DNA of 64,000 bases from Pseudocolwellia sp. AS88 (lineage in GTDB: Bacteria > Pseudomonadota > Gammaproteobacteria > Enterobacterales > Alteromonadaceae), in NCBI RefSeq assembly GCF_030551755.1, contig NZ_JAUPEC010000003.1, positions 212,873-276,872 on the forward strand, in the 5' to 3' direction. The translations under genes and the position numbers were made by a program. Position 1 is the stretch's first letter, and every line of letters starts with the position of its first letter. The notes below the pieces were generated by a model. It was not told the origin of the DNA. It searched no databases and saw only the letters and a program-made list of their open reading frames with translations. This document shows, one piece after another, positions 45,332 to 54,776 of this stretch.

Positions 45332-46726
45332 ATGTCTAAAATTGAGCACATAAATAAAACGCCAACCTTGCGTGAAAGTGTTACAACAATAAGTGCTAAT
45401 GCACGTATAGACTACATATTAAGATTCTCTAAACATGCAGTATTAGTGATTGATGATGATCCTGAAGTTTATACCAATGTTGGTAATGAGTTTCTCGGGT
45501 CATTATCAAAAAATCATAATGCTGCCTTTGTATCAATTTCCTCAAAACTAAATGATATCCAAATCCGTTGTCGAATCATTGAACAATTATTTGGCAATAC
45601 TTTATTCGATCCTGAGCAGCCCCTTTCTGTAAATGTAGTCAAGTTAGCTGAAGCTAAGAACGAAGCAATTACCATTGTTATCTCAAATGTAGAATACCTT
45701 TCATTACAGTTATCTCACGAATTATGTCAATTAGCTGAAATTGCTAAGAAGTTAAATAAAACCATTAATGTTTTACTATTAGGTAAGATACAAGCAGCGA
45801 TAAATCTTTCTGAAAATAAACATTTATTTGATAATAAAATCTCTATTTTGTTAGCTGAAAATGGACAGCTTATTAGCTGGAATTCATCAATACTTAAAAA
45901 TAAGAAAAGTGGTGCTTTAGTTAAAAATCTTCTTATAATTTTTGCGTTATTAATAGTATTGTGTGGCCTGGCATTTGTTTATATATCTGGTGGTTTCAGT
46001 AATACCAACTCAGTCAAGCAAGAAAGTACTATTCCTAAAGAAGAGTATAAAAAGGTTTTTGTGCAAGCCAATAAAACTGCACATACTAATTTGCAGGAAG
46101 ATAAACAAATAGAAGTGCCGATTATTGCTACATCTGCAGAAGTATTTAAGTTTTTAATTGCAGAGGAAAATACAATTAAAAAAGAATTAACTGCTTCTAT
46201 TGCGGATATTCGTAGTAATGAACCTGTAACTAAGGACAAAGTAGTAACAAAGTTAGAGAATGAAGTAAGCTTAAATAATAAAAATACAGGTTCTTTTGAA
46301 TCTAAGCCGTTGCCTGTTTCAGAACTTGCCGGTATGCCTGATAAAATTGAAGTTGCAAAAGCACAAGAAGTAAAGGTGGTAGACGAGCAAACTATTTCTC
46401 CAGAAAGTGAACAGCTTGATATTAGCAATAATGCTGATTATTACCAAAGCTACATAGAAGGTTATGTTATACAGCTTGCCAGTTTTACTAAGGTAGAAGG
46501 GTATAAATCATTTTTAAATACACATAAAAATAATCCATTCCATGGTTATACAAGAGAGCTCAATGGTAAAGTAACGCATATAGTTACTTCACATGTGTAT
46601 AAGTCAATTCCGCAAGCTAAACAGGCAATAAGTGTACTATCGCCAGAACTTCGAGACCGAGGTCCATGGATAAAGTCGGTTCAAGCAGTGAATAATGAAA
46701 TCAACCTATATAATCAGTCTCAATAA
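45332..46726 (+). CDS. damX: DamX-like SPOR-domain cell-division protein
   Basis: 464 residues. The N-terminal half (about 1-190) resembles the AAA/ExeA-like region seen in marine DamX proteins but lacks a Walker A motif. A membrane helix (about 199-219) is followed by a low-complexity periplasmic linker and a C-terminal SPOR domain (YVIQLASFTKVEGYKSFL onward, about 382-455) that binds denuded septal glycan. Position between aroB and dam matches enteric damX. Confidence 0.85.
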   Translation: MSKIEHINKTPTLRESVTTISANARIDYILRFSKHAVLVIDDDPEVYTNVGNEFLGSLSKNHNAAFVSISSKLNDIQIRCRIIEQLFGNTLFDPEQPLSVNVVKLAEAKNEAITIVISNVEYLSLQLSHELCQLAEIAKKLNKTINVLLLGKIQAAINLSENKHLFDNKISILLAENGQLISWNSSILKNKKSGALVKNLLIIFALLIVLCGLAFVYISGGFSNTNSVKQESTIPKEEYKKVFVQANKTAHTNLQEDKQIEVPIIATSAEVFKFLIAEENTIKKELTASIADIRSNEPVTKDKVVTKLENEVSLNNKNTGSFESKPLPVSELAGMPDKIEVAKAQEVKVVDEQTISPESEQLDISNNADYYQSYIEGYVIQLASFTKVEGYKSFLNTHKNNPFHGYTRELNGKVTHIVTSHVYKSIPQAKQAISVLSPELRDRGPWIKSVQAVNNEINLYNQSQ

Positions 46727-46775
46727 TTAGTTACAATCCAGCCTCTTAGAAAAGTGTTAACCATAAAAAAGTTAG

Positions 46776-47609
46776 ATGAAAATTAAACATAGAGCGTTTC
46801 TCAAATGGGCAGGTGGAAAATATACACTGTCTGACACCATCAACAAATTATTACCCGATGGTAAACGCTTAATTGAGCCGTTTATTGGCGCAGGTTCAAT
46901 TTTCTTAAATACAGATTATGATGAGTATGTTCTTAACGATATTAATGCTGATTTAATTAACTTATATAAAATCGTCCAGCAAACTCCTATCAAGTTTATT
47001 GAAGATGCAGCGCGCTTATTTGATCAAAAAAATAATGATCCAGAAGTGTATTATCATCTGCGTAAAGAGTTCAACAACACCACAGATAAATATTATCGCT
47101 CGCTTTTGTTTTTGTATATGAATAGACACGGTTACAATGGCTTATGTCGCTATAACAAGTCAGGTGGTTACAATGTCCCTTTTGGTAAATACAAAAAGCC
47201 TTATTTCCCTCGTGAAGAGCTAGAATACTTTTCTGAAAAGTCAGAGAAGGCTACTTTTGTGTGTCAGGGATATCGAAGTGTTATAGATAATGCACAAGAT
47301 GGCGATGTTATATATTGTGACCCACCATACGTGCCATTAAGTGCTACAGCCAGCTTTACTAGTTATTCTGGTAATGGGTTTGGTTTAGATGAGCAAGCTG
47401 ATTTAGCCAATGCGGCTGAAGAGATCATTAATAAGGTTAAAACCAGTGTTTTAATTAGTAATCACGATACTATTTGGACAAGAAAAATTTACGAGCACGC
47501 GAATAAAATTAAATCTATTCAAGTTGCACGAACTATAAGCCAAAAAGGTGGCGGACGTAAAAAAGCCGCAGAATTATTAGCTCTGTATCATTTACCTAAA
47601 ACTAAATAG
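46776..47609 (+). CDS. dam: DNA adenine methylase Dam
   Basis: N6-adenine methyltransferase for GATC, 277 residues. AdoMet site FLKWAGGKYTL (residues 7-17) and IEPFIGAGSIFLNT; catalytic motif DPPY in IYCDPPYVPLS; recognition segment NRHGYNGLCRYNKSGGYNVPFG matches Dam. Roles: mismatch repair strand choice, replication timing, gene regulation. The following rpe is displaced by ~2.4 kb compared with enterics. Confidence 0.96.
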   Translation: MKIKHRAFLKWAGGKYTLSDTINKLLPDGKRLIEPFIGAGSIFLNTDYDEYVLNDINADLINLYKIVQQTPIKFIEDAARLFDQKNNDPEVYYHLRKEFNNTTDKYYRSLLFLYMNRHGYNGLCRYNKSGGYNVPFGKYKKPYFPREELEYFSEKSEKATFVCQGYRSVIDNAQDGDVIYCDPPYVPLSATASFTSYSGNGFGLDEQADLANAAEEIINKVKTSVLISNHDTIWTRKIYEHANKIKSIQVARTISQKGGGRKKAAELLALYHLPKTK

Positions 47610-47625
47610 CTTTAAGTCTGAAAGT

Positions 47626-47826
47626 TTAAGGTAGTACAACCGATACAATAACCAATAACATCGTTATAAACAGCACTACGCCAATAAGCCCAGCTATAAC
47701 AAAGTGACTAAACTTTCCTTTGGAAAAGTCTCGCTTTCTATTAGCTTCACTTTGCACGCCAATAAAGGCAGCTCCAACACTCTTTGCTGTTTCTTTAAAG
47801 CTGTTTTCATCATTTTTATCACTCAT
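47626..47826 (-). CDS. DUF2970 small membrane protein
   Basis: 66 residues: an amphipathic N-terminus with the family motif SVGAAFIGVQSEANRKRDF and one C-terminal membrane helix (about 43-65). DUF2970 proteins are short proteobacterial membrane proteins of unknown function. It converges on dam with 16 bases between stops. Confidence 0.88.
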   Translation of the reverse strand: MSDKNDENSFKETAKSVGAAFIGVQSEANRKRDFSKGKFSHFVIAGLIGVVLFITMLLVIVSVVLP

Positions 47827-47875
47827 AAGTACATCCGTTGTTTATTGATACACCAGAGTAAGGGAAAGATAGGCG

Positions 47876-47913
47876 AAAAAAAAGCCTAAATTTAAAACCG
47901 ATTTAAGCTTTTT
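47876..47913 (-). terminator. Rho-independent terminator after msrA
   Basis: Stem AAAAAGCCTAAAT / ATTTAAGCTTTTT (47879-47891, 47901-47913; one mismatch) followed on the minus strand by a T-run; 28 bases past the msrA stop. Confidence 0.7.
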
Positions 47914-47940
47914 GCAGAGTTATTGATAACACATCTTACT

Positions 47941-48531
47941 TTAATGGCTAGCTCTATCACCCCAAATTTCATTTAAACGTTTGTCACGACCACAGTTCCA
48001 ACGATAAGCGTTATAACGTATAGGGTTATTTTTATAGAAATCTTGATGATAACTTTCCTTACCTTTTATTGGGTAAAATGTACTACTGTTTAATATAGGA
48101 GTCACAACAGTTTGATCAGGGAACTCTTTTATAACTAATGCTTTAGATTTTTCTGCAAGAATTCTTTCTTCTTCATTGGCAACAAAAATGGCACTTAAGT
48201 AGCTAGAACCTTTATCACAAAATTGACCTCGGGCATCAAAAGGATCGATGTTAATCCAATAATGATCAAGTATATCCTGATAACTTAATTTTTCTGGATT
48301 ATAGGTTATTTCTACAGCTTCATAGTGACCAGTATGATCACCTTGATAAGTTGGGTTCTTTACTTTACCACCTGTAAAACCTGAAACTACCTTAGTTACA
48401 CCAGGCAATTTTTCGAAGTCAGATTCCATACACCAAAAACAACCACCAGCTAAAACAGCTTTATCTGCGCTAGCTAAAGATGAGTACAAAAGCATTGATG
48501 TTGATAAAACTAAGCCAAGTATTTTTTTCAT
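47941..48531 (-). CDS. msrA: Peptide-methionine (S)-S-oxide reductase MsrA, exported form
   Basis: Repairs S-methionine sulfoxide. 196 residues with an N-terminal signal peptide (about 1-22), the catalytic GGCFWCMESDFEKLPGV (nucleophile Cys in GCFWC), YNPEKLSYQDILDHYW, DPFDARGQFCDKGSSYLSAIF and a C-terminal Cys in RWNCGRD for resolution. The signal peptide implies periplasmic repair. Its stand-alone position between dam and the porin gene is unusual. Confidence 0.94.
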   Translation of the reverse strand: MKKILGLVLSTSMLLYSSLASADKAVLAGGCFWCMESDFEKLPGVTKVVSGFTGGKVKNPTYQGDHTGHYEAVEITYNPEKLSYQDILDHYWINIDPFDARGQFCDKGSSYLSAIFVANEEERILAEKSKALVIKEFPDQTVVTPILNSSTFYPIKGKESYHQDFYKNNPIRYNAYRWNCGRDKRLNEIWGDRASH

Positions 48532-48821
48532 AAAAACCTCTATCCAGGAAATAAATCAATATTTATATAGTAAAGATAAGACCAGTGATGAAGATGTTTT
48601 ATTTCAATCAATAATATATTAAACAAAACTGAAATGGTTTTTACTTGAGGAATTAAATCTTTAACGTAATAGGTAAGTTCATTAGAGGTTTTATAAGATA
48701 TAAAAATGAACCGGTCTGATGGAGGCAATGTCATCACAATAAAAAGTAGTGATTAGATTCTTTATGTATTTTAAAGGCTATTTTCAAGAGTATATTTATT
48801 GATACTTTAGATAAAAAGCCC

Positions 48822-48855
48822 AAAAAAAAGGCCTAAATGAATATTTAGGCCTTTT
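48822..48855 (-). terminator. Rho-independent terminator after the TorF-type porin
   Basis: 13-bp perfect stem (AAAAGGCCTAAAT / ATTTAGGCCTTTT, 48826-48838 and 48843-48855) with T-run on the minus strand. The rest of the 48532-48821 gap shows no gene or clear structure. Confidence 0.9.
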
Positions 48856-48874
48856 GGAAATCAGTTAGATTTGA

Positions 48875-49543
48875 TTATAAATCAATATCTACAGAGTAAG
48901 AAAGATATACGCTTGTGTTTGTGTTTTCGTGCTTGTTAACACCAAAAGTAAAATTGTTTTTAGACAGAGTTACACCTAAATCGTAACCATCATATACATT
49001 ACCTTCATCATATGAAGATTCAGTATCGTAATAACCAGCATGAAAACCAACTTCTAGACCTTCAACATCAAGCGCATAATCAGCTGTGTAATAAATGTCA
49101 TCAGCAAAATCTTGATCCCACTCAGCGTGAGCTAAAACAGATACACCAAATGAAAATGCGTCAATTCCTACAGAAGCATAAATCTCACCGAAATCAGCAT
49201 CACCAGTAGATGCTATTGAGCTATCGTAACCGTAAAAGATATAGCCAAAATCATAGCTTATTCCATCTACTTCAAAGCCGTAACCAGCATATAGATCAAC
49301 TTCAGCAGCACCACCTCCTAGGCTTGAAGCCCAAGTACCTACATAGAATCCAGAATCCGCTGCATAATCAATACCACCTGATATTGCTGCTTCATCACCA
49401 GTTTGACTAATACCACGCCAAATGTAGTTTGATGAAGCTGCTACGTTTGCAGATAAACCTTCAACTGCTGAAGCTTGAGTAGAAACAAGTGCTGAAGTCG
49501 CTAAAGTAGCGCTTAATGCGATAGATATAATTGATTTTTTCAT
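48875..49543 (-). CDS. TorF-family putative porin (TIGR02001)
   Basis: 222-residue outer-membrane beta-barrel: signal peptide (about 1-26, ending TQASA), then LSANVAASSNYIWRGISQTGDEAAISGGIDYA, the signature of the TIGR02001/TorF family, with alternating aromatic strands, ending in VYLSYSVDIDL. Rich in Asp/Gly/Tyr. Family members in marine gammaproteobacteria are often beside P-II and ammonium-transporter genes. A sigma-54 promoter and NtrC-like site upstream support nitrogen regulation, though no glnK or amtB is adjacent here. Confidence 0.9.
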   Translation of the reverse strand: MKKSIISIALSATLATSALVSTQASAVEGLSANVAASSNYIWRGISQTGDEAAISGGIDYAADSGFYVGTWASSLGGGAAEVDLYAGYGFEVDGISYDFGYIFYGYDSSIASTGDADFGEIYASVGIDAFSFGVSVLAHAEWDQDFADDIYYTADYALDVEGLEVGFHAGYYDTESSYDEGNVYDGYDLGVTLSKNNFTFGVNKHENTNTSVYLSYSVDIDL

Positions 49544-49587
49544 GTTTAGTTCTCTCTATTATTTTATTAAATGTTTCCTTGATATAA

Positions 49588-49603
49588 AGCAATTTGGTTG
49601 CCA
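49588..49603 (-). promoter_or_regulatory. Sigma-54 promoter of the porin gene
   Basis: On the minus strand TGGCAACCAAATTGCT matches TGGCAC-R-N4-TTGCT with exact -24/-12 spacing (GG and GC both present). The predicted start of transcription is near 49577, leaving a ~34-base leader with a GAGAG ribosome site. Confidence 0.78.
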
Positions 49604-49718
49604 AAAATTAAAAATATTTATTTATTATTGTTATCATTGACTTATGTCATTTTTTTAACATGTTGTTAACTCTTGTTTTTATATTTGTGCGGTTTTGGTG
49701 CGAATCCAATCTGACTTG

Positions 49719-49735
49719 TGCACCATATGTGTGCA
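49719..49735. promoter_or_regulatory. NtrC-like enhancer site
   Basis: TGCACCATATGTGTGCA closely matches the 17-bp NtrC site TGCACCA-N3-TGGTGCA. Its centre is about 150 bases upstream of the predicted porin transcription start. A second half-site, TTGGTGCG, lies 33 bp closer (about 49695-49702). The rest of 49736-50024 shows no gene. Confidence 0.65.
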
Positions 49736-50024
49736 AGGTAAATAAATATTCCATTAAAGAGAATAAAAATTCTAAATAGGTAGTGAACTATGCATTTTTC
49801 ACATATTTAACTGAATTAATCGATTGTTTTCTGTGCTTTAAAATGAGTAAAAACCTCAAGCATAGACATAAAATGAATATGAGGAACGTTTTTTATTAAA
49901 CTTTGAGTGATCATAGCTAATATATTCAACTATCAGAGGGATAAGTTGATAATAATGCCTTCTATAATGGAAAAAAATTGAGCTTTGTTATAAAGTAGCG
50001 CAGATTTTATTTGAAGGATTACCT

Positions 50025-50699
50025 ATGTCTTTTTTAATTGCACCCTCTATTTTATCTGCCGACTTTGCTCGTTTGGGCGATGATGTTCAAGCTGTTTTAG
50101 ATGCTGGAGCCGATGTTATTCATTTTGATGTAATGGATAATCATTTTGTCCCTAACTTAACTTTCGGTCCAATGATTTGTGAATCATTGAGGGCTTTTGG
50201 TATCAAGGCTCCTATTGATGTTCATTTAATGATCAAGCCGGTGGATACTTTAATTCCTTCTTTTGCGAAAGCTGGAGCAGACATAATAACATTTCATCCA
50301 GAAGCAACCGATCATGTTGATAGAACATTACAGCTAATTAAAGATCAAGGCTGTAAAGCGGGCGTTGTTTTGAACCCTGCAACATCGTTAAGTTGTTTAG
50401 ATTATATTATGGATAAAGTAGACGTTATTTTATTAATGTCGGTAAATCCAGGTTTTGGTGGGCAAAGCTTTATTCCGACCACAATCGAAAAAATTAAACA
50501 TGTTAAAGCCAAAATCACAGCAAGCGGAAGAGACATAAGGCTTGAAGTGGATGGTGGTGTTAACAGTAAAAATATTGCAGAAATTGCAGCCGCAGGCGCT
50601 GATATGTTTGTTGCTGGAAGTGCTATATTTTCGCAACCTGATTATAAAGTCGCTATTGATGAACTAAGAAAAGAATTATCTAGTGTTAGCAAAAGCTAA
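50025..50699 (+). CDS. rpe: Ribulose-phosphate 3-epimerase Rpe
   Basis: Interconverts ribulose-5-P and xylulose-5-P in the pentose phosphate pathway. 224 residues in a TIM barrel: [53 protein letters not shown] and [11 protein letters not shown] carry the metal and acid-base residues. Usually follows dam; here 2.4 kb downstream. gph, normally between rpe and trpS, is absent. Confidence 0.97.
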   Translation: MSFLIAPSILSADFARLGDDVQAVLDAGADVIHFDVMDNHFVPNLTFGPMICESLRAFGIKAPIDVHLMIKPVDTLIPSFAKAGADIITFHPEATDHVDRTLQLIKDQGCKAGVVLNPATSLSCLDYIMDKVDVILLMSVNPGFGGQSFIPTTIEKIKHVKAKITASGRDIRLEVDGGVNSKNIAEIAAAGADMFVAGSAIFSQPDYKVAIDELRKELSSVSKS

Positions 50700-50763
50700 C
50701 TTAAGCTGTATCCAACATATAAACAAAGTTCAAAACTAATTAAAGAACTATTAAAGGAAAATC

Positions 50764-51768
50764 ATGAGTAAACCTATTGTATTAAGTGGCTGCCAACCGT
50801 CAGGTGAATTAACTATTGGTAATTATTTAGGAGCTTTAAAACAGTGGGTTAATATGCAAGACAGCCACGAATGTTTTTATATGCTTGTTGATCAACATGC
50901 CATTACCGTTCGTCCTGATCCTGAAGCATTACGCAAAGCGACACTTGATGGCTTAGCTTTGTATCTGGCTTGTGGCGTAGACCCTGATAAAAGCACTATT
51001 TTTATTCAATCTCACGTACCAGAGCATGCTCAATTAAGTTGGGTACTAAATTGTTACACCCAAATGGGTGAGTTGAATCGAATGACTCAATATAAAGACA
51101 AATCTCAAAAGTCTGAAGCCCATATGAACTCTGGTTTATTTACCTACCCAGTGCTAATGGCTGCCGATATTTTATTATATAAAGCAGATACAGTGCCCGT
51201 TGGAGACGATCAGAAACAACATTTAGAGCTTGCTCGTGATATAGCGACACGTTTTAACAACATTCATGGCGAAGTGTTCACTGTTCCAGATCCATACATT
51301 CCTGAGTTTGGTGCGCGTGTAATGAGTTTACAAGAACCAACTAAGAAGATGTCGAAGTCAGATAATAATCCAAGTAACTTTATTGGTTTGCTTGAAGACC
51401 CAAAGAAAATTGCCAAGAAAATCAAACGTGCAATGACAGATTCGGATGAACAAGCGAACATTTACTTCGATATCGCTGAAAAGCCAGGTGTGTCTAACTT
51501 ATTGTCATTGTTATCTTGTTGTACTGGTAAAACTGTTGAGTCATTAGTGCCTGAATATACCGACAAAATGTATGGTCATCTTAAAGGCGATGTAGCAGAA
51601 GCTGTTGTAGCCCTGTTAGAGCCAATTCAAGAGAAGTATCATCAATACCGTAACGACCAAGCCTTTTTAGATTCTGTTATGCGTCAAGGTGCAGAGAAAG
51701 CTTCAGCTCATGCGCAAACAGTACTTAAGTCTGTATATGAAGCGATTGGTTTTATTCCTCGCCCATAA
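50764..51768 (+). CDS. trpS: Tryptophanyl-tRNA synthetase TrpS
   Basis: Class I synthetase, 334 residues, typical length. [17 protein letters not shown] contains the HIGH-equivalent, [12 protein letters not shown] and [15 protein letters not shown] are substrate-binding, and [10 protein letters not shown] is the KMSKS loop. Lies 64 bases after rpe and is probably in the same operon. AAAGGA precedes the ATG. Confidence 0.97.
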   Translation: MSKPIVLSGCQPSGELTIGNYLGALKQWVNMQDSHECFYMLVDQHAITVRPDPEALRKATLDGLALYLACGVDPDKSTIFIQSHVPEHAQLSWVLNCYTQMGELNRMTQYKDKSQKSEAHMNSGLFTYPVLMAADILLYKADTVPVGDDQKQHLELARDIATRFNNIHGEVFTVPDPYIPEFGARVMSLQEPTKKMSKSDNNPSNFIGLLEDPKKIAKKIKRAMTDSDEQANIYFDIAEKPGVSNLLSLLSCCTGKTVESLVPEYTDKMYGHLKGDVAEAVVALLEPIQEKYHQYRNDQAFLDSVMRQGAEKASAHAQTVLKSVYEAIGFIPRP

Positions 51769-51784
51769 TTAAAATTGGTTATTT

Positions 51785-51979
51785 AACCTGAACTCGGTTT
51801 AAGATGTTTTTAATTCATTGAAATAATTACTCATAAAATTTAACTTATACTCTAGCTTGATAGTTTTTCTTTCTTCAAGGCAAATTTCGCGTCAATAGCT
51901 AGCCTATTGCAAGTAAATTTAACGATGAAGCAAGTAAAAGTAGCTGTTAGATAAGAATATATTAAGTCGAGCTCAGGTT
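51785..51979 (+). mobile_element. MITE-like 195-bp element, copy 2
   Basis: Inverted relative of 16731-16925, same 195-bp length. Ends AACCTGAACTCGGTTTAA and, inverted, AACCTGAGCTCGACTTAA. Flanked by ATTT on both sides (51781-51784, 51980-51983), a likely 4-bp target duplication. It lies just after trpS. No coding potential. Confidence 0.82.
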
Positions 51980-52016
51980 ATTTATTCTGATATCAGAATA
52001 AGTAAACGCAATAAAC

Positions 52017-52060
52017 AAAACGCCCCCTAAATATAAATTTAGAGGGCGTTTTAGTTTTTT
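52017..52060. terminator. Bidirectional terminator between trpS and the FHA gene
   Basis: 16-bp stem with one mismatch around ATAA (52017-52032, 52037-52052) with T-runs on both strands, between convergent transcription units. Confidence 0.9.
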
Positions 52061-52095
52061 AAGGTAATCGAATAGCTTAACTTATATTATTCTGA

Positions 52096-53055
52096 TTATT
52101 CCTCATCTATTTCTTTTCTCGCATTTTCAAATAACTCAGCGCTGTCTTCAAGGAACTCATCAACACTGGTGCTAGGCGTTATGCTAAACATTGGTGTCAT
52201 TAAGGTTGCATCGTATTTCGGGCGTGTACTAAATTCAGGTTTTTTACTTAACTCAATCAGTGCATTACCACCAAATAACAAGCCAGTTAACACAGCAGAA
52301 ATAATTAAACGACGACGTTCTGAAGTATGAAAACCAATACTCAAGTTAAACCAGAACAAACAAAAAGCTAGGGCGATAGGGATTGCAGACACTAGCCACA
52401 TCAATGGCCATTGGCTAGATACATTAAATTGCACAAAACGTTGAATAACATCACTCACCCACATCAAGTTAAAAAACACAAAACTTATGCCTAGTTGGCT
52501 GGTTATCCGGGCATCATGTTTTGTTAGATGCGATATGATTGAGATCACTGCAGGCCATAATGCGAACATCAACATCATGCTTATAGTAGGAACAAACAGC
52601 TGAGTAAATGAAACTTCGGTCCCATGATTTAGATAGAATAAGAATCCAGTAATAACTGCAAACAAGGCAATATTAAACACCAACGAAATTGGGTGGCGTG
52701 CAATATCAATTAAGTTTTCGAAAGGACTGAAGGTAGTACTCGCTTCAACAGGATGATCAGGGAAGAAAACCCGAATTTGGCTTTTACCTAACGAAATGAT
52801 ATCGCCAGACTTTACAATGTGCTGTTTTATAACAGATTTACTATTTTCTATAAAACTACCATTAATGGTATCTGCATCAGATACCAGCCAATGCTCACCA
52901 TCGTAAGCAAAGTTTAAATGCTCGGCGCAAACATGTGGATCAGAAATAATGATATCGCTTTGATATCCTCTTCCAATAGTTATCGATGTTTTAGAAAACT
53001 TATGTCTGCCTAAAAGCTTATGACCCTTGCTGATTTCTTCAATAATTATTTCCAT
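52096..53055 (-). CDS. FHA-domain membrane protein
   Basis: 319 residues. N-terminal FHA domain (about 20-95: ITIGRGYQSDIIISDPHVCAEHLNF, DADTINGSFIENS), which binds phosphothreonine peptides, then about five membrane segments (about 125-270) and a ~50-residue acidic cytoplasmic or periplasmic tail. Its start overlaps the end of the protease gene by ten bases, so they are translated together. Membrane FHA proteins paired with a trypsin-like protease suggest a signalling or envelope-quality unit; the partner kinase is not visible. Confidence 0.85.
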   Translation of the reverse strand: MEIIIEEISKGHKLLGRHKFSKTSITIGRGYQSDIIISDPHVCAEHLNFAYDGEHWLVSDADTINGSFIENSKSVIKQHIVKSGDIISLGKSQIRVFFPDHPVEASTTFSPFENLIDIARHPISLVFNIALFAVITGFLFYLNHGTEVSFTQLFVPTISMMLMFALWPAVISIISHLTKHDARITSQLGISFVFFNLMWVSDVIQRFVQFNVSSQWPLMWLVSAIPIALAFCLFWFNLSIGFHTSERRRLIISAVLTGLLFGGNALIELSKKPEFSTRPKYDATLMTPMFSITPSTSVDEFLEDSAELFENARKEIDEE

Positions 53056-54299
53056 GTTACAGACTCCATAAACTTCTTAGAAAATGCCATGGCAGAATTT
53101 TGAGTCACACCAGCAACGGTGAAGTGACTTAACAGCGCTTGATCGTTTTTATCAATAGAAGCAGCTAGGTATAAAATATCAAATAACCCAGGAAAGTCTT
53201 TATAGGCTCGGGTACAAAATACCGCTTTGTTTTTCATTCCCTGATGAGCTGGCATTACTATGTCGTGCTGACATTGGTATTCAGTTACGTCTTCTTTATT
53301 GGCTTCGTTAGCTGGACCCGCTCTTTTAATACGTTGCTCATATAAGGTATAAAACTTAGTATCACTTAGCTCTTTCGCTTGCATATACCTAAATTCCATT
53401 TCAAGAATACCAGTAAAAAAGTGTGACGAAAGATAGGTGTTTTCTTCTAAAGTACAATGGGCAACAGCAGCTAAAATAAGTGCGTCAGCTTTGTCAGCGT
53501 TAGAGTCACCCCAACATCTAATAAAAGGTACATCTACTGTTGGAATTAAACTCTCGCCTAACTGCTTTAATTGCCATTCATTAGCTAAAATAGTCGACAT
53601 GAGTTTTTCTTGGTTTTTAGTTAGCTGATCTAACATTTGCTGTTCAATACTTATCTTTTCATCGACTTTATAAGCAGCAAAAAGTGATAATAATTTGTCG
53701 TGTGGAACTAAGAAACCTATTTGATTTCCAGATGTTGCAACGTTAATTCCGACTACTTGTGTTTGAGCATTTACAACAGGCCCACCACTCATACCCGAGT
53801 TAACTGAACCAGTAAAATGAATACGGTCGTTAAAAGATTCTTTTTTCAAACCATTGTAGGTGCCAGGTACCACAATCATTCCTAAATCATGGGGATTACC
53901 TAAAGAGAATAATTCTTCACCTTTGGTTGGTGTGGTATCTGAAATTTCGAAAAACGGCATTTCTCGAGTAACTTCACGTTTTACTAAGGCTAAATCGTTA
54001 ATTACTTCTACACTTTTAAGTTCGAGAGCGCCTTTATTACCTTTGTTATCTAAGTATTCAATCTTGTATTTACTTGGATGGCGAGCATAGCCAGAGATTA
54101 CATGGTAATTGGTTGCGATAAGTCCATCGCTAGTGATCTGGAAGCCTGAACCAATCGATGATTTTTCACCACTGGCTTTATCGATAAGTCTAATTTGGTA
54201 CAGAGAGGGCGCGAGTTGTTTAAAAATTGCTTCTGCTTGTTCTGTTGCATTACAAATACTGCTTGTTGCTATAAGTAGTAAGGCGATAATACCTTTCAT
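53046..54299 (-). CDS. Exported trypsin-like serine protease (S1C-type)
   Basis: 417 residues with a signal peptide (about 1-18). Catalytic triad His66 (ATNYHVISG), Asp102 (INDLALVK) and Ser171 (NSGMSGGP) is complete. No PDZ domain follows; residues ~220-417 form a Cys-containing region (RCWGDSNADK, VAHCTLEE, EYQCQHD, VFCTRAY) of unknown fold. AAGGA lies seven bases before the ATG. Located upstream of and overlapping the FHA gene in one operon. Likely periplasmic; substrate unknown. Confidence 0.88.
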   Translation of the reverse strand: MKGIIALLLIATSSICNATEQAEAIFKQLAPSLYQIRLIDKASGEKSSIGSGFQITSDGLIATNYHVISGYARHPSKYKIEYLDNKGNKGALELKSVEVINDLALVKREVTREMPFFEISDTTPTKGEELFSLGNPHDLGMIVVPGTYNGLKKESFNDRIHFTGSVNSGMSGGPVVNAQTQVVGINVATSGNQIGFLVPHDKLLSLFAAYKVDEKISIEQQMLDQLTKNQEKLMSTILANEWQLKQLGESLIPTVDVPFIRCWGDSNADKADALILAAVAHCTLEENTYLSSHFFTGILEMEFRYMQAKELSDTKFYTLYEQRIKRAGPANEANKEDVTEYQCQHDIVMPAHQGMKNKAVFCTRAYKDFPGLFDILYLAASIDKNDQALLSHFTVAGVTQNSAMAFSKKFMESVTWK

Positions 54300-54743
54300 T
54301 GAGAATCCTTATCGTTAAATACTTTTCTATTGTGCCACTGTTAATTGAATTGTCATTAAATATCACTGGGCTTGTTGAACTATGCGAGCTAAATCATGTT
54401 TAATAAAAATTATAGCTATCAAAATATGCCTAGTTGAACATTTCTATATATCCGAAAAAAATTTCGAGATAATGATAGACCTTAAATAATATCGCTGATT
54501 CAATTAATAATATGAATACTAGAATAACAATAATACTGAGAGTTATTATGCAAGGTTTAGCTTTAATGTAAACAAGCACTTATAAAATCTTACAAAAACA
54601 CTTTAATAACAAAAAACTTCTAAGATAAAACTGAAAACGGCTTAACAACTCAGGATAATTCTCCATTGTTGCAAATTGATACATTCATTTTGGTATCTAT
54701 GCGTTAATTATATTGTCGGATACCCACAGATTTAGTATTATCA
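54300..54743. other. Intergenic region between protease operon and feoAB
   Basis: About 440 AT-rich bases with no convincing open frame. It must contain promoters for both the divergent protease gene and feoAB. Nothing other than the Fur box at its right end is recognisable. Confidence 0.5.
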
Positions 54744-54762
54744 AATGATAACAATTATCATT
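54744..54762. promoter_or_regulatory. Fur box of feoAB
   Basis: AATGATAACAATTATCATT matches the 19-bp Fur consensus GATAATGATAATCATTATC family closely and is almost perfectly palindromic. It ends 15 bases before the feoA ATG, so bound Fur would block transcription or initiation. Confidence 0.88.
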
Positions 54763-54776
54763 CATTTGTGGCTTTT

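Noticed and set aside
49012..49410. Two His/Gln/Leu-rich frames on the plus strand opposite the porin gene
   Set aside because: They are antisense shadows of a Gly/Asp/Tyr-rich coding sequence; the minus-strand porin has signal peptide and family signature.
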